Shown: in pieces, positions 21,238 through 32,930 of the stretch
Layout: each line of letters begins with the position of its first letter
Numbering within the stretch: position 1 is the stretch's first letter
From: Cherax quadricarinatus
Taxonomy: Eukaryota; Arthropoda; Malacostraca; Decapoda; Parastacidae
Reading direction: 5' to 3'
DNA: 64,000 nucleotides
Assembly: GCF_038502225.1 (NCBI RefSeq)
Contig: NC_091301.1
Coordinates: 15,876,617-15,940,616, forward strand
Translations under genes and position numbers: made by a program
Notes under the pieces: generated by a model
What the model was told of the DNA's origin: nothing
The model's input: only the letters and a program-made list of their open reading frames with translations
Database searches by the model: none

Positions 21238-22457
21238 TTGTAATTACACATTTTATTGTGATTTCTTCCATATATGGCTATAAAAGGAAATTAAGATTGA
21301 AATGTTTTAGTACATTGTGGACTTATAGCTGTAGTCCTGAGGGTTTTTAATCATTAGAATTTAGCTCTAAAAATTTTATTAGGAAACCTCTCTCATATAT
21401 GTACTAAATCAGGTTCCAGAGTATCTAGATTCTATAAATTTCTGAAGAATGTAAACTGAAATTTTTTGAATACTGTAAATTGAAAATTTCTGAATAATGT
21501 AAATTGAAAATTTCTTTTTTGGAGAAAAATAAAAATTTAAATGTGGAATTTTTGCTCTTATTTGGACTTTCCACTATTCCAAATTCAAAATTTTAAAGAA
21601 TAAATTTTTACTCAGAAAAAAATCTATGTTCACAGAATTTATAACTTAAAATTTGGTATCTTACTTAAACAAACTGTTTTCTGAATTTTGTGTAAAATTC
21701 AGGAAATGTTCTTTCCCCAAAATTCCAGTGTTATTGCTTATATTTAAATTCTAAATTTTACTGAAATTCAAAAATTTGTGCATTTCTAAAATCATTCCCA
21801 ATTCAAGACTCAGGTTATCAAATATGGAAATATTTCGAATACCTTATGAGAATTCTGATGTAGTAGGGAGAAACTATTCTAATAGTGATGATAAAATACA
21901 GTAGATTTCATTGATATTTGTACTGTATTGGAGATTTGTAGAGAAAAGATACAGTATAAATTGAACATAATTTCAGAACTGCCTTATGAAGCACTCAGTA
22001 ATTACATACTGTATAAAAAAATGTTAACTGAGTGATGAAGACAATCGCTGTATAACTACAGCTAGTTAGTTAGGCATAAAATACCACTGTAGTTACTCCT
22101 AACAAGTTAAAAGCAGTCTTTTGCTAATTGTTGGATCATATTAAAACAAAAAGTACAGTACCTGTAGTAATACAGTTTAAATGTGTTAAGAATGTTCATC
22201 TTTTATTTTCTTTTAAGGTATTTAAGTTGTGATAATGATCACAAATTTCGTGTAGAATACCATATAATAAATATTGGCTTTCTGAATTAAACTGTCTTAA
22301 AATATCTCTGTGTATGTAAATGTCAGTTATAGAAAATAATACTTTCTTGATGGATGTTAATATAACAGATAGCACATTAAATCAGTAAAGTAAATGTTTG
22401 TATCCTTTATTGCCTGTAATACAACAGATACTTTTTATTGAATATAATTTAAATATA
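21238..22457. other. Unannotated AT-rich stretch
   Basis: Very AT-rich, with many GAAAATTTC/AAATTTT words around 21450-21800. I recognise no gene or repeat family. Confidence 0.5.
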
Positions 22458-22659
22458 CAGTGGACCCCCGCCTTATGATCAGCTCCCAACTCGAACAATT
22501 ATGTAAGTGTATTTTTGTAAGTGCTTTTGTACGTGTATTTTTGGGGTCTGAAACGGACTAATCTAATTTACAATATTCCTTATGGGAACAAATTCGTTCG
22601 GTAATGGCACCCGAAGAGACTTCTGGAATGAATTAATATCGTAAGTCAGGGGTCCACTG
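22458..22659 (-). mobile_element. Mariner-type MITE, family 1, copy 3 (inverted)
   Basis: CAGTGGACCCCCG and GGGGTCCACTG termini with TA on each side (22456-22457, 22660-22661). The interior is the diverged reverse complement of the other two copies (CTTATGGGAACAAATTCG). Confidence 0.85.
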
Positions 22660-22889
22660 TATTCAGTCATACACCCAGTGGGTGGAAAAATGTTGGGAAA
22701 CATCTGGAGTGGGAAGTGGATGGTTGAATGTGATTATAACTGAGAGGTCTGATAATTGAGTGTCTGATATGTAAACAGTTTCTTCATTTCCAGTTCAAGA
22801 ATGCTTGATATTCTCCAGGGAGGTTCCTTGATGTTGGTGGAGCAGTGCTTCAATTTCTTGGATCAAACATGAATTCCTTACATCCCCCA

Positions 22890-24512
22890 GGTGCTGTATG
22901 ACCCCTGTGGGTTTAGCGCTCCCTCCATGAATGTAATGACGAATGTGTTTCAATGCTTTGCTACATCTCGTGTATTATTTAAAGTTCTGTAAATTCTGTA
23001 TTACAAAGGCATGCACTAACTTTGACTATTCCTTGGCACTTGTTTTTCCCTCCCCTTGACACTTGTTTTCCTCTTCCCTTGGCACTTGCTTTTTCCTCCC
23101 CATGGCACATGCTTTCCATTCCCTTTGGCACTTGCTTTTGACCATTTAGTTCTGTATGACTCATTTGGGTTTAGTGTTTTATTGTGATTAATACTAATTG
23201 CAAAGGTGCAAATTATGTATGAAGTATGGGAGTAGGATATACCACATAGGTCTTGTCTGCTTTCATGTCCCTTAAAAGGAAGTACAGGGGGAGAAGGGAT
23301 CTTGATCCAAGTAATTAGAGCTGTCCTTCTCTTATCTGGATTGAACCTAATTACTGTTTCTCATTCCCCAGGCACTGTGTGACTGAATATAATAAAATTA
23401 CAGCTGAACCTTTCAAATTGGGTGCCTTGTTACTGGTAAAGGGCTCTTGGTCCAAGGAGTTATAGTTATCCATGCCATCCTTGCTGCATGACCCTTGTGG
23501 GTTTAGCACTTAGTTTTGATTGTAATAATCTCCTACCATGGATGCTGTATGACCATTTCTGGTTTAAAAGCACTTCCCCATGAAAATAATAATTCCCAAT
23601 GAACATATTATAAAAGTTTGCAAATTGTGGGAAACTATTGTGTTACAGTTTTCAGACTGCCACTGTATAACCCATATAGGTTTGGAGCATATATAATAAT
23701 GATTTGCAGAGGAGTCCAAGGCAAGTCAAGCTAGGGGACTAATGTCTTTGTTGTTGAACGATAGTGCTGCTTGAGGGGATCAAACCACGGAGCTGAGTGC
23801 GCAACCATCGAGCTATGGGACACTTTGCTTAATACTGGTGAAGGGCTCTTGATCCGAGGAATTAATATTTTTCCCCATCCTTTCTCAGGTACTGTCTGAC
23901 CCCCCCTACATGTAGGGTTAGCATTTCCTCGTGAATATACCAATAATACTCTAGCAACTGCTGCTGTATGACCTTGTGGGTTACCGCTGAGTTTTGATTG
24001 TACTAATACTCTAGCAACTGCTACGTTCGCATTTAATTTCTGTGAGGAGTTTAGTACTTCCTAAGAGCATAATTGAGTGAGCTCTTCATAGTCCCTCCAT
24101 CGACAATTTCCTTCATGTAATAATGATGTGAGTGAAGTCACTATGACACCATGAAGTGGACTAAATGGGGCTTCCCGTGTCAGTGGAACCATGGCTCTGT
24201 ATGTTTGATCAAGTCTCTCTTTCCAGGATTTGACCTGGGTCCTCTGGTTGTTTACTGATCGTGCTACCACTACATTATGGATGTGTAATTTTGAGATTTA
24301 TGCAATAGATCATGTTTGACTTCAATATACCTGGTGTGAACAAGTGGTTACATTGGCTCAAACTCGGGTTAATATTCACAAAACTGTGAAACTTCAGCTG
24401 TATGGTTTAGCACTTCCTCATGGTAATAAGAATAAAAATATATGTTTATGTGGGATATATGGTCAGAGAAGCTGTATGACCCTTGTGAGCTTAGTGCTTA
24501 GTTGTGATGATG
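22890..24512 (+). repeat. Cluster of short repeats with a common core
   Basis: Variants of CTGTATGACCCTTGTGGGTT followed by TAGCGCTT occur near 22892, 23482, 23543, 23661, 23889, 23962, 24397 and 24470. Each is usually followed by an AT-rich, TAATAAT-like tail. All read in the same direction. Related copies outside the cluster are at 19862 and, as the core end only, 53636. The shared core plus short tail suggests repeated 5'-truncated 3' ends of one retroelement or SINE. I cannot name the parent. Confidence 0.65.
23031..23140 (+). repeat. Minisatellite, about 5 units of about 27 bp
   Basis: Variants of CCTTGGCACTTGTTTTTCCC repeat imperfectly. Confidence 0.8.
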
Positions 24513-24514
24513 AT

Positions 24515-25050
24515 CTGCCTGGAGGGTACTCCGGGGATCAATGCCCCCATGGCCCGGTCCATGACCAGGTCTCTTGATGGATCAGGGCCTGATCAATGAT
24601 GCTGTTACTGCTGGCCGCATGTGGTCCAATGTACGAACCGGTTGATCCAGCACTGACTTTAGGTATCTGTCCAGCTCCCTCTTGAAGACAACCAGGGGTC
24701 TGCTGGTAATTCCCCATATAGCTGGTGGTGGGCTGTTGAACAGTCTTGGGCCCCAGACATTTATTGTGTTTTCTCTTAGTGTACTGATGGTGCCCCTACT
24801 TTTCACTGGGGATATGTTGCATCACCTGCCAAGTCTTTTGCTTTTGTAGGGGGTGATTTCTGTGTGCAGATTAGGGACTAGTCCCTCCAGGATCTTCCAG
24901 GTGTAGATTATTATGTATCTCTCTTGCCTGCTGTTACAAAAAAATGCAATATCTAATAATGATAGAGATCTCCAGTGAATACTAGAAAGGACTGCCCTAG
25001 CATCCAGCCTGTTACTTGGTTTTTGTAACAAGTAGTCAGTATCCTGGTCC
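24515..25050 (-). pseudogene. A-family LINE ORF2 C-terminal fragment
   Basis: The minus strand encodes RQERYIIIYTWKILEGLVPN then KSKRLGR, and in another frame NVWGPRLFNS, RPLVVFKRELDRYLKSV and DQPV. These match the last 200 or so residues of A1 ORF2 (near 41560-41900). It is 5'-truncated, frameshifted and carries stops. The 3' end near 24515 has the family's CCATGGCCCGGTC block. Confidence 0.9.
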
Positions 25051-25360
25051 AATTATCCATTAGAATTTAGTAAGATTCCATAAAGTCATTATATTAGACC
25101 TTAGTGCAATTACAAGTGAGAGTCTTGTTCTATTTTAAATTTGTATTTTTATATTACTAGTTTATACCTAGTTGTACTTTAGTTCATTCCAGCACAACAC
25201 ATAGACAACATCAACTTCATTATGTGTAGTAGTGACTATACTCTATATGACCAAAATACTCTAGCTATATACTTATCCAAGCTTCCCACCACTACAGATA
25301 TCAGTACTAGAACTCAACACATAACTCAGGATATAAATAACCATAATTTAAACCTAGAAG

Positions 25361-28315
25361 ATGATTGATCACGTTGACCTTGATCTAAACCTCCATAATC
25401 TGACACCCAATCAAAACCTATTGGAAAGTAACTGCCTTTATTACACAGCATCACAAGCCAGCACTATCCTAAACAATGCTAAAAGCCTATCAGTACTTAA
25501 CTACAACATCAGGTCCTTAAGCAAACACTATGATGACCTCCTGGCACTCCTTGAATCACTAAAGACACCCTTCTCCTGCATTATTCTTACTGAGACCTGG
25601 CTAAAACAGGACACAATAGATATCTACCCTCTACCAGGATACACAGCAATTCACAACTGCAGACCAAACCAAGTTGGGGGTGGTATTGCAATCTATTACT
25701 CTAACCAATTATCTTGTATTAGCAGCACTTGCTTTAGTGATGAATATGGGGAATACATTTTTGCTAATTTTACTGTAAAAAACCTTAAAACACCTATAAC
25801 AATCGGTGCCATTTACCGGATACCTCACACAAACATCCCAAATTTCAGTGAGAAATTAAAGTCACTAATAATAAACAGACAAATGAATAAGCACCACCTT
25901 CTCTTAGCTGGAGACTTCAACATCAACCTTGGCTTACTAGATGATCAGCCTGTAACTGATTTCATCAACAATATGAACAACACACTTCTCATACCAACAA
26001 TAACTAAACCAACCAGGCTCACTGAGACAAGTGCAACCATAATAGACCACATATGGACCAATATACTAGCCCCCCTTAAATCAGGGATAATCACAGATAG
26101 CACTACAGACCACTACCCTACCTTCCTCCTGACAAACATTAATAAACCACCACTTGAATACAACAAAGTCCCATTTAGACTCCATGACGAGGCCTCAATA
26201 AGGAAGTTCACAACTGACCTAGAGATTGTTGACTGGCCTACAGAATTCTCCAAGGTCAATGGTATTGATGACTGGACAGGCATTTTTCTTAACAAATTAC
26301 TTAGACTATACAACAAACATTGTCCTATAAAAAACGAAACAGATCACAAACAAACGGCTTGGTTGCCCATGGCTAACCAGCACCATTCTGAAATCCATTG
26401 ACAAGAAACACCAATATGAAAAGCAATATAGACAGGGTTTAATACACAAAGATATTCTTAAACACTATTCATCAGTTCTCACCAAAGTAATAAAGAAAGC
26501 CAAACAACTATACTACTCCAGTAGATTCACAGACACTAGAGGAGATATAAAAAAGACCTGGAAAACACTCTCTCAGATTCTAGGGACCCACAAACTGAAA
26601 AAAACCAAGAATATTGTCCTAACTAAACCTAATGAAACACCACTACATCCCACTGACACAGCTAACAAGATAAACGACTTCTTCTCAACCATAGGATCTA
26701 ATCTCGCCAATAAAATCCCACATACTAATGCCCATGCCGGGGACTACCTAGATGGGAATTTCCCAAATTCCTTCTATCTTGCACCAACTGAGCCCTCGGA
26801 AGTCACCGAGATTATAAAGTCACTTAAAAACAACTCAGGGAATCTGTCTAATGTCCCACCATTACTGTACAAGCGAGCGGCCCATATCCTTTCGCATGCT
26901 ATTTCATTACTTTTTAACAAGTCACTAGAAACTAGCACCTTCCCGAAACTACTCAAGATGGCAAGGGTTACACCAATACATAAAGGTGGTGACCCTACAG
27001 ACTTAAACAACTATAGGCCAATATCAAACTTACCATTGCTATCCAAAATCTTTGAGAAACTCGTGCACAGGAGACTATATTCATTTATAACAGCACAAAA
27101 CATACTCAACCCCTGCCAATTTGGATTTAGGAAAAATAAAAGCACTAATGATGCAATCATAAAAATGCTAGATCTGCTTTACACAGCATTGGAAAATAAG
27201 GAATAGCCACTAGGAATTTTTATTGACCTAAGAAAAGCTTTTGACACAGTAGACCACGACATCCTACTCCACAAACTTGACCATTACGGTATAAGAGGCC
27301 ATGCGCTTGCTTATTTCAAATCTTACCTTACTAATAGGTATCAGTATGTTACCATTAAAGACACAGCATCAACAACACGGCCACTTGATACTGGAGTTCC
27401 GCAGGGAAGTGTCCTTGGTCCCCTGCTCTTCCTCATATACATCAATGATCTTCCAAACGTATCCCAACACCTGAAACCCATTCTCTTTGCTGACGACAAG
27501 ACTTATGTCATCTCTCACCCTAATCTTGCCACCCTCAACACCATTGTTAACGAGGAGCTGATCAAAATATCGACTTGGATGACAGCCAATAAACTTACGC
27601 TTAACACTGACAAAACCTACTATATTATGTTTGGTAGCAGAGCAGGAGATGCACAAATTAACATTAAGATCGACAACACTCTAATTACCAGACATAATGA
27701 GGGCAAATTCCTAGGCCTATACCTTGACAACAACCTGAATTTCAGCACCCATATCCAACACATAACCAAAAAAGTATCCAAAACAGTTGGGATCCTCTCC
27801 AAGATACGATACTACGTGCCGCAAAATGCCCTTCTCACACTATACCACTCATTTATCCATACCTCACCTATGCTATTTGTGCTTGGGGATCAACTGCAGC
27901 AACACACCTAAAGCCAATAATAACCCAACAAAAAGCTGCAGTAAGAATAATCACTAAATCCCAACCCTGGCAACACACCCCCCCACTCTTCATAGATCTA
28001 AACTTACTCCCTGTTCAGTACATCCACACTTACTACTGTGCAATCTACATCTACAGGACCTTAAACTCCAATATCAACCTTGACCTAAAATGCTTTCTTG
28101 ATAGTTGTGACAGAACCCACAGGCATAACACCAGACACAAACATCTCTACGACATTCCCCATGTCCGACTAAACCTTTACAAAAATTCAATGTATGTCAA
28201 AGGCCCTAAAATCTGGGACACCCTACCTGAGAACTCTAGAACTGCAGACACATTCATCACCTTCAAAACTACCATTAGAAAACATCTTATCTCCCTGATA
28301 AACCCCGTCAACTAA
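25361..28315 (+). pseudogene. CR1/L2-like LINE 'F' ORF2 (endonuclease-RT), broken
   Basis: The first frame (25361-26401) carries the AP endonuclease: SVLNYNIRSLSK, IILTETWLKQD, GAIYRIPHTN, LLAGDFNINLG and DHYPTFLLTN. A frameshift near 26345-26370 moves the rest to a second frame (WLTSTILKSIDKK onward). That frame carries the reverse transcriptase: [54 protein letters not shown] and LFADDKTYV (FADD codons 27486-27497). One nonsense TAG lies at 27204-27206. A second frameshift near 27850 leads to the C-terminus (DIPHVRLNLYKN, GPKIWDTLPEN, HLISLINPVN) ending at TAA 28313-28315. Three lesions over about 980 codons indicate a moderately young dead copy. I see no ORF1 upstream. Confidence 0.9.
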
Positions 28316-28700
28316 CTACACGAATACCACCTGGTGGTTCACACTTACACTCACTCACCCATTTGACCATAAACAGAAATATTAATCTCAATCTTAAAAT
28401 AATGAATCCTATGATACTCCAATACTGAAACTATGTACTGTGCCAAAACAAAAGCATTCACATTGCTAAACTCACAAACTAGTATTTAGTCACTTAGCCA
28501 TAATACCAACTTACCTCATAATTTGTAATATTTTAAAATAAAGAATTAAACTAAGTCTGCCCGAAATGCCTAGCCATGCTAGGCATTCTAGTGGTACAAC
28601 TCTGTAATCATTATTTAACTACATGTAAACCACACAACAACCAAATTCTGTAAATTCAACATTGTAATTTTTATAGAGAATAAACTTTGAATTGAATAGT
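28316..28700 (+). mobile_element. 3' UTR of LINE 'F'
   Basis: The stretch after the ORF2 stop has no ORF and ends with AATAAACTTTGAATTGAAT. The short ATTGAAT-like repeat at the end resembles the microrepeat tails of CR1/L2 elements. Confidence 0.65.
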
Positions 28701-29829
28701 GCTTCAGGATTACAACTGGTAGGCTACTAACTAAAGAAATTAAAATTTAATAAGTTTATTAATAACAATAAAGTTGTCTAGGCGTATAATATCAAAGTAA
28801 AGTAGTCAATTGAATATAATATCGGATACAAGTTCGTACACTTCTCTCATGTACAGTAGTATAGTGCTGAAGGCACATATCACATCTTTGTGGCTTTTAA
28901 GTACCGTCTGGTACATTGTTAGCATTTAATAACATAATACTAATATATACAAGCTTGTGTGTATGTTTGTAAGTGTTCTAAGTAGTTCGCTATGTCTCAA
29001 GACTCGACTAGACTTAACCAGTGACTGACTAAAAGTCCTCACATAAACTAACTTCTTGACCAACCTGGCAATCAGAACAGCTTGCTTGAGCAATAAAATG
29101 ACTGATAAGCCGAGCAGCAATATAACAAGCAACAGCGACACAATCAGGAACAAGGAGATAATATAACGACACTAAATAGGGACCATCTGTAGATCCTCCA
29201 CAAAAGTCACAAAACTCCCATACTACTGAATCTAAGTTCAGCATTAGAAAATCCCCGACTCTGACAGTATACAGATACTAGTACAAATTAGGTCAGAAGC
29301 TACAGCTCAGGACCTGAGATTCTCAGAGTGTCTATGTAACACACAACCTCAGTACAACGTCGAAAATCACTAAGTCTAGACTATGTTCTGTGAACAGAGT
29401 TACACAGAACCAACGACAAGAAAGCGACAGAGACGATCTTCCAACAAGGGCCAGCAAGGGAGAGCTGGAGAGGGACGTCTTTTTGGAAGCAACGTCAACC
29501 AGAAAAGAGAGCTTGTGAAGGCAAGACAATCTCTCACCCAGGTGAGGTTTGATCACCCCACCCTGATCACGTGACTCTTCGTGGACTGCTGCTGCCCAGC
29601 AACGCAGAGAAGCAGGCAGCAAAACAAGTGGAGCGGTAGTTAGACAAGGCTGTCGGCTACTTAACACTCACGAACTATGAGCACTGAATAATATATAAAT
29701 GTTACATCCTACCTAATAATATAACCAAGTCAAATAATATAAAGCAATATATTTATGATTTAGCTAATATCGTAAATATAAGCAATATAAAATTATATGG
29801 ACAGGTAATATACATTATATACACTGTGA
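28701..29829. other. Unannotated stretch
   Basis: AT-rich flanks and a more GC-balanced middle (29,380-29,680). A short palindrome GTGACCC-n5-GGGGTCAC lies at 29826-29845. I considered a solo LTR but could not define termini. Confidence 0.4.
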
Positions 29830-30245
29830 CCCATTCAGGGGTCACAACACTTGCACTCCAATGAGCACAAGTCGAGTGCTTCCAGGCATTCCCAGTAGTT
29901 AAGGTGTTTAATGCGGTAAAGGTTTTCTGTACATTCTCTAGATCTGCAGTTTCACCTGCCATGAATGGAGATATTAATGTACAGTAATGTTCCAGCCTAG
30001 AGAGAACGAGTGATTTAAAAAGGATCATTGGCTTGGCATCTCTTGTGTTGAATGTTCTTATTATCTATCCTATCAGTTTCCTCGCAGATGTGATAGTGGC
30101 ATTGTTGTGATCCTTGAAGGCGAGATCTTCAGATGTTACCACACCCAGGCCCTTCACATTACTTTTCCACTCTACTGTGTGATTAGAGTTTGTAGTAAAC
30201 TACTCAGTTCTAACTATTATTTCCTCCAGTTTTCCATAACGGAGT
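29830..30245 (-). pseudogene. A-family LINE ORF2 fragment
   Basis: The minus strand encodes LRYGKLEEI, GVVTSEDLAFKDHN, SARKLIG, IIRTFNTRDAKPMILFKSL, LSRLEHYCTL and AGETADLENVQKTFTA. These align with A1 ORF2 around 41145-41480. Stops and frameshifts are present. The upstream end coincides with the 12-bp direct repeat CCATAACGGAGT (30234-30245) that bounds the gag-only element. Confidence 0.85.
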
Positions 30246-30518
30246 CGAATCGAATCGAATCGAGGACGACGAGAGCTGTCGTAAGATGGGAAGGAAGAAG
30301 GATATGGAAGGATGGAAATAACTGGAAAAGGATGGGAAGGAGGGGAAGAGGAGGAATCAAGGCAAGTGGCCCAACCACTTTGGGACATGTGGTACAAAAG
30401 TACTGGAGACGTACATAGAGAGGCTTGACTGATGTCATTGCTTGGCTCACTAGGAGAGGATGGCGAAGGCAGCGGTAGGAGCTGGGAGTGTCAGAAGGCA
30501 GCAAGCAGGATGAGTTGG

Positions 30519-32341
30519 TTATGGTCTTAAATCGTTTATCAGTGCGGTAAATTGTTTTCGAGAGAGTTGTATCACACTTATGGGAGAGCTGTAGTAGTAT
30601 TCGTTGGTTTGGAGTTGGTGGAGTATCTGGTTGTAGGTAGGGAATGGTCTTTCTTCGCTTTGGTACGATACAGTGTTGTCTTGGAGATGTTGGATGAGTT
30701 CTAGGCGAGTCATGCTTGCAGGGTACAGCCTCGTGGTGTAGAATATGAGTCCTTTGTGTTTAACCCATGGTGTTCCAGGTAATCGACGTGAGCTAAGTAG
30801 AGAAGGCGGTGGTGGAGTAGAGGAAGGTGGTGTTGCTTCGTTTTCAACTTCAGTAGACGAATTAGAAGATGTTTCTGGTGGTAAGGCTTCTGACTGGTTG
30901 GATTCAGTGAGAGGTGGTGGCGGTGGAGGGTGGCCCGGTGGCCTGGTGGCTAAAGCTCCCGCTTCACACACGGAGGGCCCGGGTTCGATTCCCGGCGGGG
31001 TGAAAACATTTCGACACGTTTCCTTACACCTGTTGTCCTGTTCACCTAGCAGCAAATAGGTACCTGGGTGTTAGTCGACTGGTGTGGGTCGCATCCTGGG
31101 GGACAAGATTAAGGACCCCAATGGAAATAAGTTAGACAGTCCTCGATGACGCACTGACTTTCTTGGGTTATCCTGGGTGGCTAACCCTCCGGGGTTAAAA
31201 ATCCAAACGAAATCTTATCTTATCTTATCTTATCTCATTGGTCGTTGTTGGATTGACGTCACTAGTTGGTGGTGTTGATGGAACTTCTGCAGAAGAGTTG
31301 GCGATTAAGTTTCTGGTGAATTTGAGAATTTCTTCAGAAGGTGGAGATGCTGGAAATGTAAATGAAGGCATGTTATTTAATGCAAATAACTCGTTGATGG
31401 TAGAGTTAAATGATCCAGGTACAGCCATGTTTTGCATATGAGCGTATAGTAGACAGTAGTGAATCTTCGTTACGTCACATGTTGGAGGAGTGATGGTAGT
31501 GGTGGTGGTGGAGGTGGGCTGAGTAGATGCTTGAAGTGATTTTGTAGTGTCTGCTTGTATTTTTGCAATTGCTGCATACGTTGGAGTGTTGCTAGTAGGT
31601 TTTTTCTTTGCTGCATCTTGTGTTTTCTTCATAATATCCTTTCTTGTAGGACATTTTGCTGCCAGTGTATGGTGATCATTACTCTTGCAGTTTAAGCACG
31701 CTGGTTGTGTTGGAGCAGCAGCGGTGCAGGAACTGAAGATGTGTCCCTCACTACCACATGTAGTGCAGAACTTCTTGTCTTTTACTGGACATGCATTGGT
31801 GGTGTGATGGTATGAATAACAGTTCCAGCAATGTTGGATGTAGTGATATCTCTCTGCTTCAATGTAGGTAGGGCTGATGTAGTAGTACTAGACAGCAAGA
31901 CCTTCGTTCAGTGCAGTGGCACCCATGTTCAAGTCGGTGAAGGTGACCTTGATCATGGACGTTGCATTTGGGATTTTTGTAATGCTGTCAAAAGTAGCCC
32001 AAGTATTTTGCGTCTCGATGGATGACTTGAGTTCAGCAGGTGTTTGAGACGTCAGAATCTTGTCCAGTTTTTTTTAGGAATACTGATTTCCTTGCCCTGA
32101 GGGCAGGAGATGACGTAACAGTAAACCCTTGAGTAGTAAGAGTAGTGATGGCTTCTGTAGTGAGTAGCTTCTCTGCTTCAGCATCATCGTGACACACAAC
32201 AATGAATGCTTCTTTCAGTGACAATATGGTGTTGAATTTTACTTTCAGTGCTCCCTGAACAACAGTTGCAAGAGCAATCTTCGTTGAATCATCAACGGTA
32301 CCATTTCTTGGTTTGATCTTTACACGATTTGCGTAGCTCAT
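30519..32341 (-). pseudogene. Jockey-type ORF1 (gag-like) with three CCHC zinc knuckles, broken
   Basis: ORF1 proteins of this type bind element RNA in a ribonucleoprotein. The frame starts at ATG 32339-32341 (MSYANRVKIKPRNG). After an N-terminal domain it has three zinc knuckles near 31830-31650: CWNCYSYHHTTNAC and CTTCGSEGHIFSSC (both C-x2-C-x4-H-x4-C), then CLNCKSNDHHTLAAKC (wider spacing). A Thr/Pro-rich linker follows, then a C-terminal segment ending SRKQFTALINDLRP. Lesions: a frameshift at the T-run near 32068-32076, an in-frame TAG near 31890, and a 304-bp SINE in the Pro/Thr linker. The remaining frame is well kept, so it is not ancient. Confidence 0.8.
30932..31235 (+). mobile_element. 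tRNA-derived SINE, copy 2
   Basis: The head GGCCCGGTGGCCTGGTGGC contains an A-box-like TGGCCTGGTGG (one mismatch to TGGCNNAGTGG). The exact pol III B box GGTTCGATTCC lies near 30980-30992. The tail is (TCTTA)n at 31212-31235. It is inserted in antisense within the gag-like gene. I could not settle a target duplication. Confidence 0.92.
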
Positions 32342-32490
32342 CGTGTAAGTCAAGGCGCGCTGGTAAAGGTTCCCCTCCCCAACGGGGATCGTAGGGAGAC
32401 AGAGTAAGTAAGGAGAGCTGCTATGACCTGCCTGGGCGAGAGTCAAGAGCAGAATCTATTTGTCTATTTTCATTTGTCCCATAACGGAGT

Positions 32491-32530
32491 AGATAATAAT
32501 AATAATGATAATAATAATAATAATCGTCAG
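32491..32530 (+). repeat. (ATA)n microsatellite
   Basis: Imperfect ATAATAATA run next to the 12-bp repeat, followed by a G-rich stretch to about 32620. Confidence 0.85.
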
Positions 32531-32857
32531 GGAGAGGATCAGACCACATGGTGGTCTGGTGGAGGGTGGAGAGGAAGGGGGTAGGATGAGGGGGAAGGGA
32601 GAAAATGGAAAGGGGGGGGGGGTAGGTCAACTGATACCCAGTTCGCCACTTCTAATTTGTGATGGTGTTGCTGTAAACAGCAGAAGTTGATATTTCAAGT
32701 GACAAGTCTACCCTCATCCGTGTGTTGATCTGTTATTCTCGGTGACATGTAGCATGTGACCTGACATGTTGGTTTCTCTCCAAAACCTTTATATTATTGA
32801 TCAGTAGCTGTACCGAAGGTTGTTGGAAGCTTTGTCCGTGGCCATGTTTGTGTGTTT

Positions 32858-32908
32858 GTGTACCCACCTATATGTGGTTACAGAGGTCGATTCACAGCTC
32901 CTGGCTGT
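32858..32908 (-). repeat. Minimal B-family 3' end
   Basis: GTGTACCCACCTATATGTGG followed by AGGTCGATTCACAGCTCCTG is the last 50 bp or so of the B family, 5'-truncated, in a degenerate GT-rich context. Confidence 0.7.
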
Positions 32909-32930
32909 GTTTATTTGTTTGTTTATGTGT

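Larger units (their letters stand above)
30246..32478 (-). mobile_element. Gag-only (ORF1-only) retroelement with 12-bp duplication
   Basis: CCATAACGGAGT occurs at 30234-30245 and again at 32479-32490. Between them lies one ORF1-like gene, a short 3' segment and a terminal (CGATT)n tail (minus strand; CGAATCGAATCGAATCG at 30246-30262). The duplicated word belongs to the A-family ORF2 reading LLRYG, so the unit appears inserted in an A fragment. No reverse transcriptase is present. A SINE is inserted at 30932-31235. Confidence 0.7.

Noticed and set aside
28701..29829. Possible solo LTR between LINE F and an A fragment
   Set aside because: I could not identify paired termini or a target duplication.
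30932..31005. Possible tRNA gene
   Set aside because: The pol III boxes are real, but the head is followed by a conserved SINE body and pentanucleotide tail, and the same unit recurs at 19946-20250.
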